A DNA stretch of 64,000 nt, from the NCBI RefSeq assembly GCF_004801415.1, contig NZ_SSNX01000008.1, forward strand, positions 62,001-126,000, written 5' to 3'. The notes beneath the pieces are model-generated. The model was given only the letters and a program-made list of their open reading frames with translations, searched no databases and was not told where the DNA came from. A program made the translations under genes and the position numbers. This stretch comes from Deinococcus sp. KSM4-11. Its GTDB lineage: Bacteria; Deinococcota; Deinococci; Deinococcales; Deinococcaceae. This document shows, one piece after another, positions 1 to 14,297 of this stretch (positions are counted from its first letter, which is position 1; each line of letters starts with the position of its first letter).

Positions 1-1200
1 GTCACGCCATACCTGGGCAAACTGGCCTTCTGGGTCGAGACCCTCAAGCGGCCCAAGCGGATTCTGGTCGTGGACATCCCCGTGCACCTCGACGACGGCT
101 CGATCGCGCATTTCGAGGGCTACCGCGTGCAGCACAACACGTCCCGCGGTCCCGCAAAGGGCGGCGTGCGCTTCCACCAGGACGTCACGCTGTCCGAGGT
201 GATGGCCCTGAGCGCGTGGATGACCGTGAAGAACGCCGCCGTGAACCTCCCCTACGGCGGCGGCAAGGGCGGCATCCGCCTCGATCCCCGGCAGTACTCG
301 ACCGGCGAACTCGAACGCATCACGCGGCGCTACACCTCCGAGATCGGGCTGATTATCGGGCCGGACAAGGACATTCCCGCGCCCGACGTGAACACCGGCC
401 CGCAGACCATGGCGTGGATGATGGACACCTACTCCATGAACGTGGGCCGCACCGCCACCGGCGTCGTGACCGGCAAGCCCGTGAGCCTGGGTGGCAGCCT
501 GGGCCGCGCCGACGCCACCGGGCGCGGCGTGTTCGTGACCGGTTCCGAGGCCATGAAGAAACTCGGCATGCCACTGGAGGGCGCGCGGATCGCCATCCAG
601 GGCTTTGGGAACGTCGGTGAGGCCGCCGCCCGGATCTTCCATGAACACGGCGCGAAGATCGTCGCCATCCAGGACGTGACCGGCACCATCCACAGCGAGG
701 CCGGCATCGACCCCGGCGCGGCGTTGAGCCACCTGCGCGCCACCGGCCGCATCACGGACTTCCCCGGCAGCGAGGAAATCGCTGCCGCCGACTTCTGGGG
801 CGTGGACTGCGACGTGCTGATCCCCGCCGCGCTGGAAAAACAGATCACCCTGGTGAACGCCGACCGGATCAAGGCCCGCCTCATCGTCGAGGGTGCCAAC
901 GGCCCCACCATCCCGGCCGCCGACGACCTGCTGGCCGACAAGGGCATCACGGTGGTGCCGGACGTGCTCGCCAACGCGGGCGGCGTGACCGTCAGTTACT
1001 TCGAATGGGTGCAGGACTTCTCCAGCTTCTTCTGGACGGAAGACGAGATCAACAAGCGCCTCGACCGCATCATGAGCGAGGCCTTCCAGAGCCTGTGGGC
1101 CGTCAAGGAACAGCACGGCGTGACCCTACGGACGGCCGTGTATATCGTCGCCTGCACGCGCGTGCTGGAAGCGCGGGCGCTGCGGGGGCTGTACCCCTAA
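1..1200 (+). CDS. gdhA: Glu/Leu/Phe/Val-family dehydrogenase, probably glutamate dehydrogenase (5' end missing)
   Basis: The gene enters the window already open, so its start lies upstream. 399 residues are visible, close to a full-length hexameric glutamate dehydrogenase of about 420-440. The N-terminal ELFV dimerisation/substrate domain shows [10 protein letters not shown] with the family lysine at visible residue 89, followed by [10 protein letters not shown]. The C-terminal Rossmann domain begins near [10 protein letters not shown], the NAD(P)-binding glycine loop. The enzyme interconverts glutamate and 2-oxoglutarate plus ammonia in the cytosol. No terminator is obvious before the convergent panB gene. 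Cofactor preference and the choice between Glu and other ELFV substrates cannot be settled from sequence alone. Confidence 0.92.
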   Translation, partial: VTPYLGKLAFWVETLKRPKRILVVDIPVHLDDGSIAHFEGYRVQHNTSRGPAKGGVRFHQDVTLSEVMALSAWMTVKNAAVNLPYGGGKGGIRLDPRQYSTGELERITRRYTSEIGLIIGPDKDIPAPDVNTGPQTMAWMMDTYSMNVGRTATGVVTGKPVSLGGSLGRADATGRGVFVTGSEAMKKLGMPLEGARIAIQGFGNVGEAAARIFHEHGAKIVAIQDVTGTIHSEAGIDPGAALSHLRATGRITDFPGSEEIAAADFWGVDCDVLIPAALEKQITLVNADRIKARLIVEGANGPTIPAADDLLADKGITVVPDVLANAGGVTVSYFEWVQDFSSFFWTEDEINKRLDRIMSEAFQSLWAVKEQHGVTLRTAVYIVACTRVLEARALRGLYP

Positions 1201-1317
1201 AACGCGGTGCATTGGGCCGGAAGCGGTTGCCTCAGGCTCCCGGCCCTCCGCTCGCCTCGCCTCAGCAGCCAATTACTGGACGCGGATCGCTGCACCTCAG
1301 CCCTCGCCCTGCGCCCC

Positions 1318-2139
1318 TCAGTACAGCTTGCCCAGCACGTCGTCCTTCATCACGAACGAGTTCTCCTTCGTCGGGAAGGCCCGGGCGCGCACGTCGGCCG
1401 CGTACTGCTCGATGGCCTCGCGCGACAGCTTGCCGATCTCGGCATAGCGCCGCGCGATCTTCTTGTCCTCTCCCTCGTACACGCCCAGCAGGTCGTGCGT
1501 CACGAGCACCTGCCCGTCACAGTTCATGCCCGCGCCGATGCCGATGGTCGGGATGCCCAGCCGTTCCGAGATCAACTTGGCCAGCCGAGCTGGAATGGCC
1601 TCCAGCACCACCGCGAAGGCCCCCGCCTGTTCCAGCGCCACGGCGCCTTCCAGGGTGCGGCGGGCCGTGTCGTCGTCCTTGCCCTGCACGCGCAGGCCGC
1701 CCTGGGCGGTGGCCGTCTGGGGCATCAGGCCCACGTGTCCCATCACGGGAATGCCGTTGCGGGTCAGGGTGTCCACCACCTGCAGAATCTCGGTGGTCGC
1801 GCCCTCCATCTTCACGGCGTCCGCGCCGGTCTCCTGAATCACCTTCACGGCGTTCCGCATGGCGTCCTGCGTGCCCGTGTGGTACGTGCCGAAGGGCAGA
1901 TCCACCACCATGAACGTCTCCGGCGCGCCCCGCCGCACCGCGCGCGCGTGGTGGATCATGTCGCCCAGCGTGACCGGCGCGGTGCTGTCGTAGCCCAGCA
2001 CCACGTTGCCCAGGGAATCGCCCACCAAGATCAGGTCTACGCCCGCGGCCTGCGCGTGCTTGCCGCCGGGGTAGTCGTAGGCGGTGACCATCACCAGCGG
2101 CGACTCGGAGTGCTGCAACTCCGGAATGCTGCGTTTCAT
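1318..2139 (-). CDS. panB: 3-methyl-2-oxobutanoate hydroxymethyltransferase (ketopantoate hydroxymethyltransferase)
   Basis: 273 residues, the usual length for PanB. It transfers a hydroxymethyl group from 5,10-methylene-THF to alpha-ketoisovalerate to give ketopantoate, the first committed step of pantothenate/CoA synthesis. Family signatures are [25 protein letters not shown] near residues 18-42 (the latter Asp being a metal ligand), DLPFGTY, VKMEGA and MGHVGLMPQ. The chosen ATG has no Shine-Dalgarno but sits 6 nt after a TACGCT -10 box, so the message is probably leaderless. It converges on the glutamate dehydrogenase gene; no panC or panD is nearby. Confidence 0.95.
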   Translation of the reverse strand: MKRSIPELQHSESPLVMVTAYDYPGGKHAQAAGVDLILVGDSLGNVVLGYDSTAPVTLGDMIHHARAVRRGAPETFMVVDLPFGTYHTGTQDAMRNAVKVIQETGADAVKMEGATTEILQVVDTLTRNGIPVMGHVGLMPQTATAQGGLRVQGKDDDTARRTLEGAVALEQAGAFAVVLEAIPARLAKLISERLGIPTIGIGAGMNCDGQVLVTHDLLGVYEGEDKKIARRYAEIGKLSREAIEQYAADVRARAFPTKENSFVMKDDVLGKLY

Positions 2140-2145
2140 GCAGGG

Positions 2146-2151
2146 AGCGTA
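2146..2151 (-). promoter_or_regulatory. -10 box of a leaderless panB promoter
   Basis: On the minus strand TACGCT is followed by exactly 6 nt and then the panB ATG, which would place the transcription start at or next to the start codon. No convincing -35 element is visible. Confidence 0.5.
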
Positions 2152-2173
2152 GCAGAGGGGCCCGGCCCTTCCC

Positions 2174-3433
2174 TCAGTCCTCGGCTACGTCCGTCAGATC
2201 CATCGCGCGGAGTTCTGGGGCCAGGTAGGCGGTCACGCCTACTACGATCAGGGTGACGATCCCGCCCAGCCACACACTGCGGGCGGTACCGAGCAGCTTG
2301 GCGGCCACGCCGCTCTCGAAGGCGCCGAGTTCGTTACTGGCCCCGATGAACATGCCGCTGACGGCATTCACGCGCCCGCGCATGTGGTCCGGGGCCTTCA
2401 GTTGCAGGGTGGCGCTGCGGATGACCATGCTCACGCCGTCGAAGACGCCAGCGGCGATCAGCGCAGCCACACTCAGGTAGAAGTTGCGCGACAGGCCAAA
2501 CACGAGCATGCACACGCCGAACCCGGCGACGACACTCAGGAGCAGGCGGCCTGCGCCCTTGCCCGGTGGATGCCGGGTGGCGTACAGCATGACCAGCAGC
2601 GCGCCGATGCTCGGTGCGGCCACGAGCACGCCCAGTCCTTTCGGACCGACGGCGAGGATGTCCGACGCGAAGATGGGGAGCAGGGCGACGGCGCCGCCGA
2701 ACAGCACGGAGAACAGATCCAGGGCCATGCTGCCGACGAGCACCTGCCGCTGCACCACGAAGGCCAGACCGGCTTTCACGCTGTCCCAGATGGGTTCACC
2801 GGGCGTGAACTGCGGGCGCGGTTTGGGTTTCACGGTCAGCACGCAGCCCAGCGACACGACGAACAGGACGAAGGCGAAGGCGTACGCGCCCGACGCGCCG
2901 ACGGAGGCGTACAGCACGCCGCCGAGGGCTGGCCCGGCGATCCCGGCGGCCTGCCACGCGCTCGACCGCCACGCGCTGGCGCGCAGCAGCAGCTCGCGCG
3001 GCACGACCTGCGCCTGGAAGGCGGGCAGCGCCGGATCGGAGAAGCCGCGCGCCACGCCCAGCGTGAAGATCAGCGCCAGGATCGGCCAGATGCCGGTCTG
3101 AATGGCGTGCGGGGCGTACAGCGCGAACAGGCCCGCGCACACGACCTCCACGGTCATGGTGGTCAGCAGAATCCGGCGGCGGTCGTTGCGGTCGGCGACC
3201 ACGCCGCCCAGCAGCGCCAGACTCAGGGCGGGAATCGCCTCGACCAGCCCGAGAATGCCCAGCGTGAGGGGATTTTTGGTGATCTGGTACAGCTGGTACG
3301 CGACCGTCAGGGCGACCGCGCGGCTGGCCAGGGTGCTGGTCACGGCGGCCAGCAGCATGGCGCGGAATTCCGGCAGTTGCAGGACGGCACGGCTGGACGT
3401 GGCGACGGCGGCGGACTGGGGCGGCGAACTCAC
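2174..3433 (-). CDS. MFS transporter, EntS-like drug/siderophore exporter type
   Basis: 419 residues with about 12 hydrophobic segments and no signal peptide. The loop [15 protein letters not shown] near residue 65 is the MFS motif A seen in the EntS/MFS_3 group, whose characterised members export enterobactin or drugs by proton antiport. The start is GTG, 6 nt after TACACT on the minus strand with no Shine-Dalgarno, consistent with leaderless translation. The downstream panB gene has its own promoter-like box, so an operon is not required. The substrate is unknown. Confidence 0.85.
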   Translation of the reverse strand: MSSPPQSAAVATSSRAVLQLPEFRAMLLAAVTSTLASRAVALTVAYQLYQITKNPLTLGILGLVEAIPALSLALLGGVVADRNDRRRILLTTMTVEVVCAGLFALYAPHAIQTGIWPILALIFTLGVARGFSDPALPAFQAQVVPRELLLRASAWRSSAWQAAGIAGPALGGVLYASVGASGAYAFAFVLFVVSLGCVLTVKPKPRPQFTPGEPIWDSVKAGLAFVVQRQVLVGSMALDLFSVLFGGAVALLPIFASDILAVGPKGLGVLVAAPSIGALLVMLYATRHPPGKGAGRLLLSVVAGFGVCMLVFGLSRNFYLSVAALIAAGVFDGVSMVIRSATLQLKAPDHMRGRVNAVSGMFIGASNELGAFESGVAAKLLGTARSVWLGGIVTLIVVGVTAYLAPELRAMDLTDVAED

Positions 3434-3470
3434 CGGGGCAGTGTAGGCCCCGGCGTGGCCGCGCGCGCGT

Positions 3471-3947
3471 TCATGCCCCCTTGATGACCTCGCCCCAGCG
3501 GCCCAGCAGCAGGTAGATGATCCAGCCGGTCACGGCCACGTACAGCCACACGGGCACGGTCCAGCGCACCCACGCGCGGTGCCGGTTGAAGTACACGCGG
3601 GCACCGGGCGCGTCGATGTTGCCGAGGTTGCCGGCGGCCTTCAGGCCCCGGTAGGCGTTGAACAGCGCGCCCAGCGCGAGCGGCAGGTTCGCGGCGGCCA
3701 GGATGATGTGGCTGATCAGCAGCGCGTAGTACGCCCAGCGGTTGGGGCCGATGTACTTCTTCTCGTAGCCCAGGCCCAGGCGGGTCAGGTACAGCACGAG
3801 GAACAGGGTGGCGAGCGTGGAGGCGACGATCATCGCGCGCATGTGCGCCTCACGGTTGCCGTGGCGGATGAAGTACACCCCGACGCAGAGGGCCACGCCG
3901 CTCAGGACGATGGTAATCACAGACCACTGGTTGATCGTTTCCGCCAT
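3471..3947 (-). CDS. DUF420 family integral membrane protein
   Basis: 158 residues with four or five hydrophobic helices (about residues 8-26, 38-57, 71-96, 128-150). The histidine-bearing segment [12 protein letters not shown] and the [29 protein letters not shown] end match the DUF420/YozB-type family. Members of this family are often coded beside cytochrome oxidase genes and some have been linked to oxidase assembly. It lies less than 1 kb from ctaA, which fits such a role, but that role is inferred. On the minus strand the ATG is 9 nt after TACACT without a clear Shine-Dalgarno. Confidence 0.8.
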   Translation of the reverse strand: MAETINQWSVITIVLSGVALCVGVYFIRHGNREAHMRAMIVASTLATLFLVLYLTRLGLGYEKKYIGPNRWAYYALLISHIILAAANLPLALGALFNAYRGLKAAGNLGNIDAPGARVYFNRHRAWVRWTVPVWLYVAVTGWIIYLLLGRWGEVIKGA

Positions 3948-3994
3948 AACCCGGTCAGTGTAGGGGCGCCGGTCGGGTCAGGTGGCCCCCCCGC

Positions 3995-4669
3995 TCAGGA
4001 CGGCGCGGGCAACTCGTTCCACAGGGGGTACAGGGTGGGTTCGTCCTCCTGCACGCTGGAAAAGCGTTCCGCTGGTTCCAGGAACAGGTTGTCGGTCTGG
4101 TCGTCGTTCACGGCGCTGACCTCGCCGGCCATGACCGGGCCGTGGCCGGGCAGGGCGTAAAAGCGGTGGTACGTGCCCGGATGCAACGTGACGCTCTGAC
4201 CGGGATGCAGGTGCAACGGTTCCAGGGCGGCCAAGGTGCGCTCCTGGCCGTCACTGAACACCGTCACTGGCGCGTCGCTGATGCCACCGGTCGTCGCGGT
4301 GGCCAGTTCCAGCACCAGGACGCCGCCGCCCCGGTTGATGATGTCCTCGGTCTTGAAGTGATGCGTGTGCAGGGGGGCGACCTGCCCCTCGCCGATCATC
4401 AGGAGCTTCTCGGCGTAAGTGATCTCGCCGGGCATCCCCAGGCGGCCATTGCGCACGCCGAACAGAAGCAGGCCCTGGCAGCGGAAGTCCCCACTGCCGA
4501 AATCGGTCACATCCCAACCCATTTGCCGGGCACGGCAGTACGCGGCGACCTGCGGATGGGCCGCCCACTGCTCGGGTGACCACGTCGCCCAGGAGGGCAG
4601 CGCAAACCGCCACGCCTCGATCAGGGCCGTGGCTTGACGTTGGGCCGCATTGATTTCACTTCGGCGCAC
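3995..4669 (-). CDS. D-lyxose/D-mannose isomerase-like cupin
   Basis: 224 residues from a GTG start that follows GGAGG by 6 nt on the minus strand. Longer in-frame starts are rejected because they extend through the divergent ctaA region and lack a ribosome site. The cupin core contains PLHTHHFKTEDIINRGGG, giving the paired His and Glu metal ligands, and a later LHPGQSVTLHPGTYHRFYAL segment with the last ligand His. This pattern matches the D-lyxose isomerase (YdaE-like) family, which interconverts aldoses and ketoses such as lyxose/xylulose and mannose/fructose. No sugar transporter or kinase adjoins it, so the physiological sugar is unknown. Confidence 0.8.
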   Translation of the reverse strand: MRRSEINAAQRQATALIEAWRFALPSWATWSPEQWAAHPQVAAYCRARQMGWDVTDFGSGDFRCQGLLLFGVRNGRLGMPGEITYAEKLLMIGEGQVAPLHTHHFKTEDIINRGGGVLVLELATATTGGISDAPVTVFSDGQERTLAALEPLHLHPGQSVTLHPGTYHRFYALPGHGPVMAGEVSAVNDDQTDNLFLEPAERFSSVQEDEPTLYPLWNELPAPS

Positions 4670-4725
4670 GGTAAGCCTCCGGGGAGCGCGGGCCACCACC
4701 GAGGAGACGGCGTTCCCTGAGCCAG

Positions 4726-4752
4726 ACGATAGCGCGCGTGGCCGGGGGACAA
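4726..4752 (-). promoter_or_regulatory. Possible promoter of the lyxose-isomerase-like gene
   Basis: Read on the minus strand, TTGTCC is followed by 15 nt and TATCGT, a plausible -35/-10 pair with slightly short spacing. It would give a 5' leader of about 50 nt containing the GGAGG site. Confidence 0.35.
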
Positions 4753-4773
4753 TCCTCTGGGCAGCAGGGCGCA

Positions 4774-4779
4774 TAAAAT
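4774..4779 (+). promoter_or_regulatory. Possible -10 box of the ctaA-ctaB promoter
   Basis: TAAAAT matches the sigma-70 -10 consensus at five of six positions and stands out in GC-rich surroundings, 40 nt before the ctaA ATG. No good -35 is visible at 16-18 nt. Confidence 0.4.
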
Positions 4780-4819
4780 AACGCTGGACTTCGCCACGAG
4801 CGGCGGGCGAGGGCAAGGG

Positions 4820-6774
<1,955 letters not shown>

Positions 6775-6781
6775 ACCCCGG

Positions 6782-6823
6782 CGGGCAGGACACTTTGCCC
6801 GGCGCCCATGGTGTTGTATGGGC
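6782..6823 (+). terminator. Two short hairpins between ctaB and ctaC
   Basis: CGGGCA/TGCCCG (arms 6782-6787 and 6796-6801) and GCCCAT/ATGGGC (arms 6804-6809 and 6818-6823) can form consecutive stems just after ctaB. There is no U-tract, so this may be a weak terminator or attenuator rather than a strong intrinsic terminator. Confidence 0.35.
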
Positions 6824-6933
6824 ATCATGCCTGAACGAGCGGTAGGGATGGGATGGAGTACGGCGCGGCCGGGTTGGACGGACGCTGCACGCTCGCCCGC
6901 TGGACGCATTAAACTGCGGGCAAGAGGAAAGGA

Positions 6934-8162
6934 GTGATGTTGAATACCATCCATGACCGCCACCGTGGCACCCGGAGGCGCGCCGGCCGAACGGGAGCCA
7001 TCGCCGCCGCGCTGGGCATGGCGCTGCTCAGCGGCTGCCAGCAGGCCCGCCAGTCCCTCTCCATCGGGGACATGCACTCGGCCTACAACCGTGAGATCTG
7101 GTGGATGAGCCTATGGGCCATCGCGCTGTCGATCATCATCTTCATCGGCGTGTCGTACGCGCTGTTCTACACGGTGAACAAATTCCGTGAAGACAAGCAC
7201 GACGCCGAACCCGCGCAGTTCCACGGCAACAACCGCCTGGAAGTGGCGCTGGTGGTCGTGCCCGTGATCATCGTGTTCGGTCTGAGCGTGCTGGCCGTCA
7301 AGAGCCTCGCCGTGGTGAACAACGTCGACGCCAGCGCTCCGAAGATCGACGTGCTCGGGAAGCAGTTCTGGTGGAACTTCTCGTACCCGGACGCCACGGC
7401 CGCCGCGGGTGGCGTCGTCACCAACGGCAACGAGATGCTGATGCCCGCCGCGCAGAAGATCACCCTGAGCGTGACCAGCGGGGACGTCATCCACGGCTTC
7501 TGGGCGCCGAACATCGGCGGTCAGCGCGCTGCCATGCCCGCCACCAAGAAGGTCTGGATGGTCGATTCCGACCGGGCCGGCGCGTACCAGGGCAACTGCT
7601 CGCAGCTGTGCGGCGGCAGCCACGCCAACATGCGCTACAAGGTCGTGGTGCTCGACAAGGCGCGCTACGACTCGACCGTCAGCGCCATGCAGGCCTACAA
7701 GGCCCCGGAGCCCGCTCCCGGCAGCAGCGAAGCGCGCGGCTACGCGCTGTTCATGCAGGGCAAGCCCAGCGCGGCTGCTCCTGCCTGCGCGTCCTGCCAC
7801 CGCGTGCAGGGCACCCCGGCAGCGGGCGCGGTCGGCCCGGATCTGAGCTTCTTCGGCACGCGCCGCACGCTGGGCGCGGGCATCTGGGAAGCCATGACCG
7901 AGGCCCACTGGACCGATCCGAAGGCCGCCGCTGAACTGCACGCGTGGATCAAGCACAGCCCCGCCGTGAAGCCCGGCAGCCTGATGCCCTCCTACGACGG
8001 CAGCGAGTATCGGAGCCAGGGCAAGCTGATCAAGGGTGGCACCCTGACCGACGCTGAAATCGACGACATCGCCGCGTACCTGCGCAGCCTCCAGCTCCCC
8101 GCAGACGCGGACTACTGGAAGGGCACGCCCGTGATCGGCGCGAACACCGCAGGAGGCCCGCA

Positions 8163-8166
<4 letters not shown>
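6934..8166 (+). CDS. ctaC: Cytochrome c oxidase subunit II with fused cytochrome c domain (caa3 type)
   Basis: 410 residues. A basic N-terminus and lipobox LLSGC give a predicted lipoprotein with acylated Cys35. Two helices follow (about 55-75 and 90-110). The CuA cupredoxin domain has ligands His187 (VIHGFW) and the cluster C222-SQL-C226-GGS-H230-AN-M233, with Gln replacing the Glu seen in many mitochondrial-type enzymes, as in other caa3/ba3 oxidases. A C-terminal cytochrome c domain has CASCH at 285-289 and likely axial Met351 (SLMPSYDG). It receives electrons at CuA and passes them to subunit I. Starts at 6934 (GTG), 6937 (ATG) and 6940 (TTG) are all possible behind GAGGAAAGGAG. The stop overlaps the next gene. 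Confidence 0.96.
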
Positions 8167-10625
<2,459 letters not shown>

Positions 10626-10669
10626 ACCAGGTTCCAGGCGCGGAGGTAGACCTCGCGTCAACGGGCAGG

Positions 10670-10685
10670 CCGCCCCGGCGGGCGG
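10670..10685 (+). terminator. GC-rich hairpin after ctaD
   Basis: CCGCCC-CGGC-GGGCGG is a perfect 6-bp stem with a 4-nt loop, 45 nt after the ctaD stop. No U-tract follows, so termination efficiency is uncertain. Confidence 0.45.
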
Positions 10686-10779
10686 AGTCTGAAACCATAA
10701 AGGCATGAATTAGGGGCTGACTTCGGTTGGCCCTTCTGCCTATTGCTCCTCTGGGACACCCCGCCCGCGCCGCGTGCCC

Positions 10780-10785
10780 TAGCCT
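10780..10785 (+). promoter_or_regulatory. -10 box of a leaderless SCO1-gene promoter
   Basis: TAGCCT is followed by 6 nt and the ATG at 10792, with no Shine-Dalgarno. It suggests the chaperone gene is transcribed separately from ctaCD. Confidence 0.5.
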
Positions 10786-10791
10786 GCGCGC

Positions 10792-11448
10792 ATGAAGGTG
10801 CTGACGGCGGTGCTGCTCGCGGTGGCCGCGATCCTGGCGGGTCTGCTGCTGTACCGGCGGGCGAACCCCGGCGTGAGTGGAGGGGACGCGCTCGACGTGC
10901 CCATACCGCTGCCTGCTGTGGCACTGCTGGATGACCGGGGGCGGCAGACCACGCTGGCCCACTCGGACGGGCGGATGCGGCTGGTGTTCTACGGCTACGT
11001 GCGCTGCCCGGACGTGTGCCCGGCCACGCTGGCGAGCCTGAAGAACATCTGGGCGACCCTCACTGCGGCGCAGCAGGCGAAGATGCAGGTGCAGTTCATC
11101 TCGGTCGATCCGGTTCACGATCGCCCTGCCGTGGTGCGGGCGTACCTGAGCCGGTTCGATCCGACCTTTACAGGCCTGACCGGCAGTGTGGACGCCGTCA
11201 ACGCGGCGGCGAAGGCCATGTTCGTCGGGCTGGTCGATACCCGTCCGGCCCCGGTGGATCATGCGGGAATGCTAGGAATGAAGGCCGCCGCGCCGGTTGG
11301 TGCCACGGCGGCCGAACTGCTGCACGGCGATCAGGTCAGCATTGTGGACACTAGGGGCCGCTTCGTGCGGGTGTACGGCAATGGCGCGGTGATCGACGGC
11401 ACCCTGGAGCGCGACCTGCCGGGGCTGATTCGCCAGTACGGGTCGTAG
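10792..11448 (+). CDS. SCO1/SenC family copper chaperone
   Basis: 218 residues with one N-terminal membrane helix (about 2-21) and a thioredoxin-fold domain outside the membrane. The copper ligands are the CPDVC motif (Cys72, Cys76) and a distal His, most likely His178 in ELLHGDQVSIVDTRG. SISVDPVHDRP-type residues (FISVDPVHDRPAVVRAYL) are typical of the family. SCO proteins deliver or reduce copper for the CuA site, and the gene follows the caa3 oxidase genes, so CtaC is the expected client. It ends before a strong hairpin shared with a convergent gene. Confidence 0.92.
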   Translation: MKVLTAVLLAVAAILAGLLLYRRANPGVSGGDALDVPIPLPAVALLDDRGRQTTLAHSDGRMRLVFYGYVRCPDVCPATLASLKNIWATLTAAQQAKMQVQFISVDPVHDRPAVVRAYLSRFDPTFTGLTGSVDAVNAAAKAMFVGLVDTRPAPVDHAGMLGMKAAAPVGATAAELLHGDQVSIVDTRGRFVRVYGNGAVIDGTLERDLPGLIRQYGS

Positions 11449-11515
11449 CTCCGTTCGTACGGCTGTCGGCCAGAGCCTGCAGGGGTTCGAGTTCCTAGAC
11501 TCCAGATCAGCTCAT

Positions 11516-11557
11516 GGAGGAGGCCCAGGGAGCGAGCGCGTCCCCTGGGCCTCCTCC
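11516..11557. terminator. Strong bidirectional hairpin between convergent genes
   Basis: Arms 11516-11530 and 11543-11557 are perfectly complementary over 15 bp (GGAGGAGGCCCAGGG) with a 12-nt loop. The right side ends in GTTT. The site lies between the SCO1-like gene and the convergent VOC gene, so it probably stops transcription from both. Confidence 0.7.
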
Positions 11558-11568
11558 GTTTGCAGCGT

Positions 11569-12348
11569 TTACGCGGGCTGCGAGAGCTGGATCACGCTGA
11601 AGACCGCGCCGTCCGGGTCGGCCAGGATGGCGATGGTGCCAAATGGCGAGGCGAAGGGCGGGACGTTCACGCGGCCCCCGTGCTCTTCGGCCGTCTTCAG
11701 GGCTTGCTGTACGTCGTCCACGGCGAAGTACGTCATCCAGTGTGGGGGTACGCTGGCGGGCCAGTGCCCCTCGTCCATCTGCATGATCCCGGCGGTCTCG
11801 GTATCGCCCTGCTTGAGCGTGTAATACGTCAGGCCGCCGGGCACGGCCTGGGCGGTCGAGTGGAAGAGGGTGGTGTAGAAGTCGCGGGCCTTGCCGCTGT
11901 CGCGGGTCAGCACCTCCTGCCACGCGGGCGCGCCGTGCTCGGCGGCCACGGTGTAACCGTGGAAGTCGATGGGCTGCCACAGCCCGAACACTGCGCCAGT
12001 CGGGTCGGTTGCAACCATCATGTGGCCCAGGTTCATGACCTGCATCGGCTCCACCAGGACACTGCCACCCAGCTCACGGATGCGTGCCGCGTCGGCGTGC
12101 GCGTCATCGCTGGCGAAGTACACGGACCACGCGCTGGGCATATCCGGCATCTGCGGTGACTGGGGCACCATCCCCGCGATCTCCTCGCCGTCCTTGCGGG
12201 CGCGGTGGTAGTGGCCCAGTTCGGGGCCGTAGTCCTCAAACTCCCAGCCGAACAGGGCCGTGTAGAAGGCTTTGGCTTCCTCGGGCTTGCCGGTGCTCAG
12301 ATCGAACCACGTGGGGGTGCCGGCGGGATGGGTGGTGGCTTCGGGCAT
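11569..12348 (-). CDS. Two-domain VOC (glyoxalase/bleomycin-resistance fold) protein
   Basis: 259 residues, two tandem VOC domains (about 8-125 and 135-257). Each has the characteristic FYxxLFGW or FYTTLFHS start and a final ATDPTGAVFGLWQP or LADPDGAVFSVIQL strand. The arrangement resembles the CFP-30B-like family of actinobacteria and Deinococcus. The chosen ATG follows GGAGG by 7 nt; an in-frame ATG 54 nt upstream lacks a comparable site. Members include dioxygenases, glyoxalases and drug-binding proteins, and nothing here identifies the ligand. A near-consensus promoter lies about 150 nt upstream, unusually strong for this window. Confidence 0.85.
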   Translation of the reverse strand: MPEATTHPAGTPTWFDLSTGKPEEAKAFYTALFGWEFEDYGPELGHYHRARKDGEEIAGMVPQSPQMPDMPSAWSVYFASDDAHADAARIRELGGSVLVEPMQVMNLGHMMVATDPTGAVFGLWQPIDFHGYTVAAEHGAPAWQEVLTRDSGKARDFYTTLFHSTAQAVPGGLTYYTLKQGDTETAGIMQMDEGHWPASVPPHWMTYFAVDDVQQALKTAEEHGGRVNVPPFASPFGTIAILADPDGAVFSVIQLSQPA

Positions 12349-12499
12349 ACAGGAACCTCCAGGCTGGATCGCGGGGTGGGCTGCGGCATGGGCGGAGGCC
12401 ATCCCGTCCGGCCCGGTGTCAGGCAGGGATCGGGTGATGGTTCAGGCCGGAACTGGGTGGCAACGGAAGGACTCAGAGCGTCATATTTCTTACAGTTCC

Positions 12500-12528
12500 A
12501 GTGTACGCCGGCTGTCGTGTCCTGTCAA
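12500..12528 (-). promoter_or_regulatory. Sigma-70 promoter of the two-domain VOC gene
   Basis: On the minus strand a perfect TTGACA (12523-12528) is followed by 17 nt and TACACT (12500-12505). The predicted start near 12493 gives a 5' leader of about 145 nt before the ATG at 12348. The region 12349-12499 holds no recognisable gene. Confidence 0.72.
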
Positions 12529-12566
12529 ATTCATGCGCCCCCGTTCCGTTCACAGCTAAGTTGCGG

Positions 12567-12572
12567 TATGCT
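12567..12572 (+). promoter_or_regulatory. -10 box of a leaderless ruvB promoter
   Basis: TATGCT is followed by 6 nt and the ruvB ATG. There is no Shine-Dalgarno, and the -35 region is poor. Confidence 0.5.
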
Positions 12573-12578
12573 GGCTCC

Positions 12579-13583
<1,005 letters not shown>

Positions 13584-13620
13584 ATCCCCGCCCGACAGGA
13601 CGGCAGATGGGAGGTCAGCT

Positions 13621-14184
13621 GTGCGAAGACTCACCGCTCTTGAACGCGTCTCGGTGGATGGGATCTTCGACGCGGCCCAGATGGCCGTGTGGGACTTCCC
13701 GTACGACAGTGAGGACAGGCAGGCCATCATCGCGGGAGGCATCCACGGCAGTGACGCGTACCTGCTGGGCCGGGTGACCTACGAGATGCTCGCGCCGGGC
13801 TGGTCCGCGTGCAAGAACAACGAATACGGCGTGGCCGATCAGTTGAACCGCATGAAGAAATACGTGGTCTCGTCGGGCCTGGAGCAGGCGACGTGGAACA
13901 ACTCGACCATCATCCGGGGCGAGGTGGCCGAGGAGATCGGCCGGCTCAAGGAGCAGGCCGGGGGTGACATTCTCGTGCACGGCAGCGCCACCCTGCTGCA
14001 GACCCTGCTGGCGGCAGGACTCGTGGATGAACTCCAGCTGCTGGTGCATCCCAGGGTCGTGGGCACTGGAAAGCGGCTGTTCGAGGATGGTGTGGCCGCG
14101 TTGACGCTCGAACTGGTGGAATCGCGGTCGCTCGACCGGGGCGTGGTTCTGCTGCGCTACCAGCCGGAACAGTCAGGGCATTGA
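13621..14184 (+). CDS. DHFR-fold (RibD_C) family reductase, isolated copy
   Basis: 187 residues, GTG start behind GGGAGGTCAGCT. It is the subfamily with the core KYVVSSGLEQATWNNSTIIRGE, GGDILVHGSATLLQTLLAAGLVDELQLLVHPRVVGTGKRLFEDG and a terminal GVVLLRYQP strand. The fold is that of dihydrofolate reductase and the RibD C-terminal domain, so NADPH-dependent reduction is expected, but the substrate of these stand-alone proteins is generally unknown. It closely resembles copies in the array at 30-40 kb, especially those at 36862 and 38568. It lies 37 nt after ruvB and may be read through from it. Confidence 0.85.
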   Translation: MRRLTALERVSVDGIFDAAQMAVWDFPYDSEDRQAIIAGGIHGSDAYLLGRVTYEMLAPGWSACKNNEYGVADQLNRMKKYVVSSGLEQATWNNSTIIRGEVAEEIGRLKEQAGGDILVHGSATLLQTLLAAGLVDELQLLVHPRVVGTGKRLFEDGVAALTLELVESRSLDRGVVLLRYQPEQSGH

Positions 14185-14246
14185 CCAGGGAACGTGAAAA
14201 CCACTGGCCCTCGCAAAGCTGAGTGATACGGGCGCTGCACCTGACA

Positions 14247-14282
14247 GCAGAGGGGCCGACACGGCGGTTCTGCCCCTCCTGC
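14247..14282. terminator. Hairpin between convergent genes
   Basis: GCAGAGGGGC (14247-14256) can pair with GCCCCT-C-CTGC (14272-14282) with one bulged base, between the DHFR-fold gene and the convergent ada gene. No U-tract. Confidence 0.4.
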
Positions 14283-14297
14283 ATGCCCTGACGCTGC

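Noticed and set aside
10626..10791. A small oxidase subunit IV gene after ctaD
   Set aside because: No frame with a start, ribosome site and membrane helix was found in this 166-nt gap.
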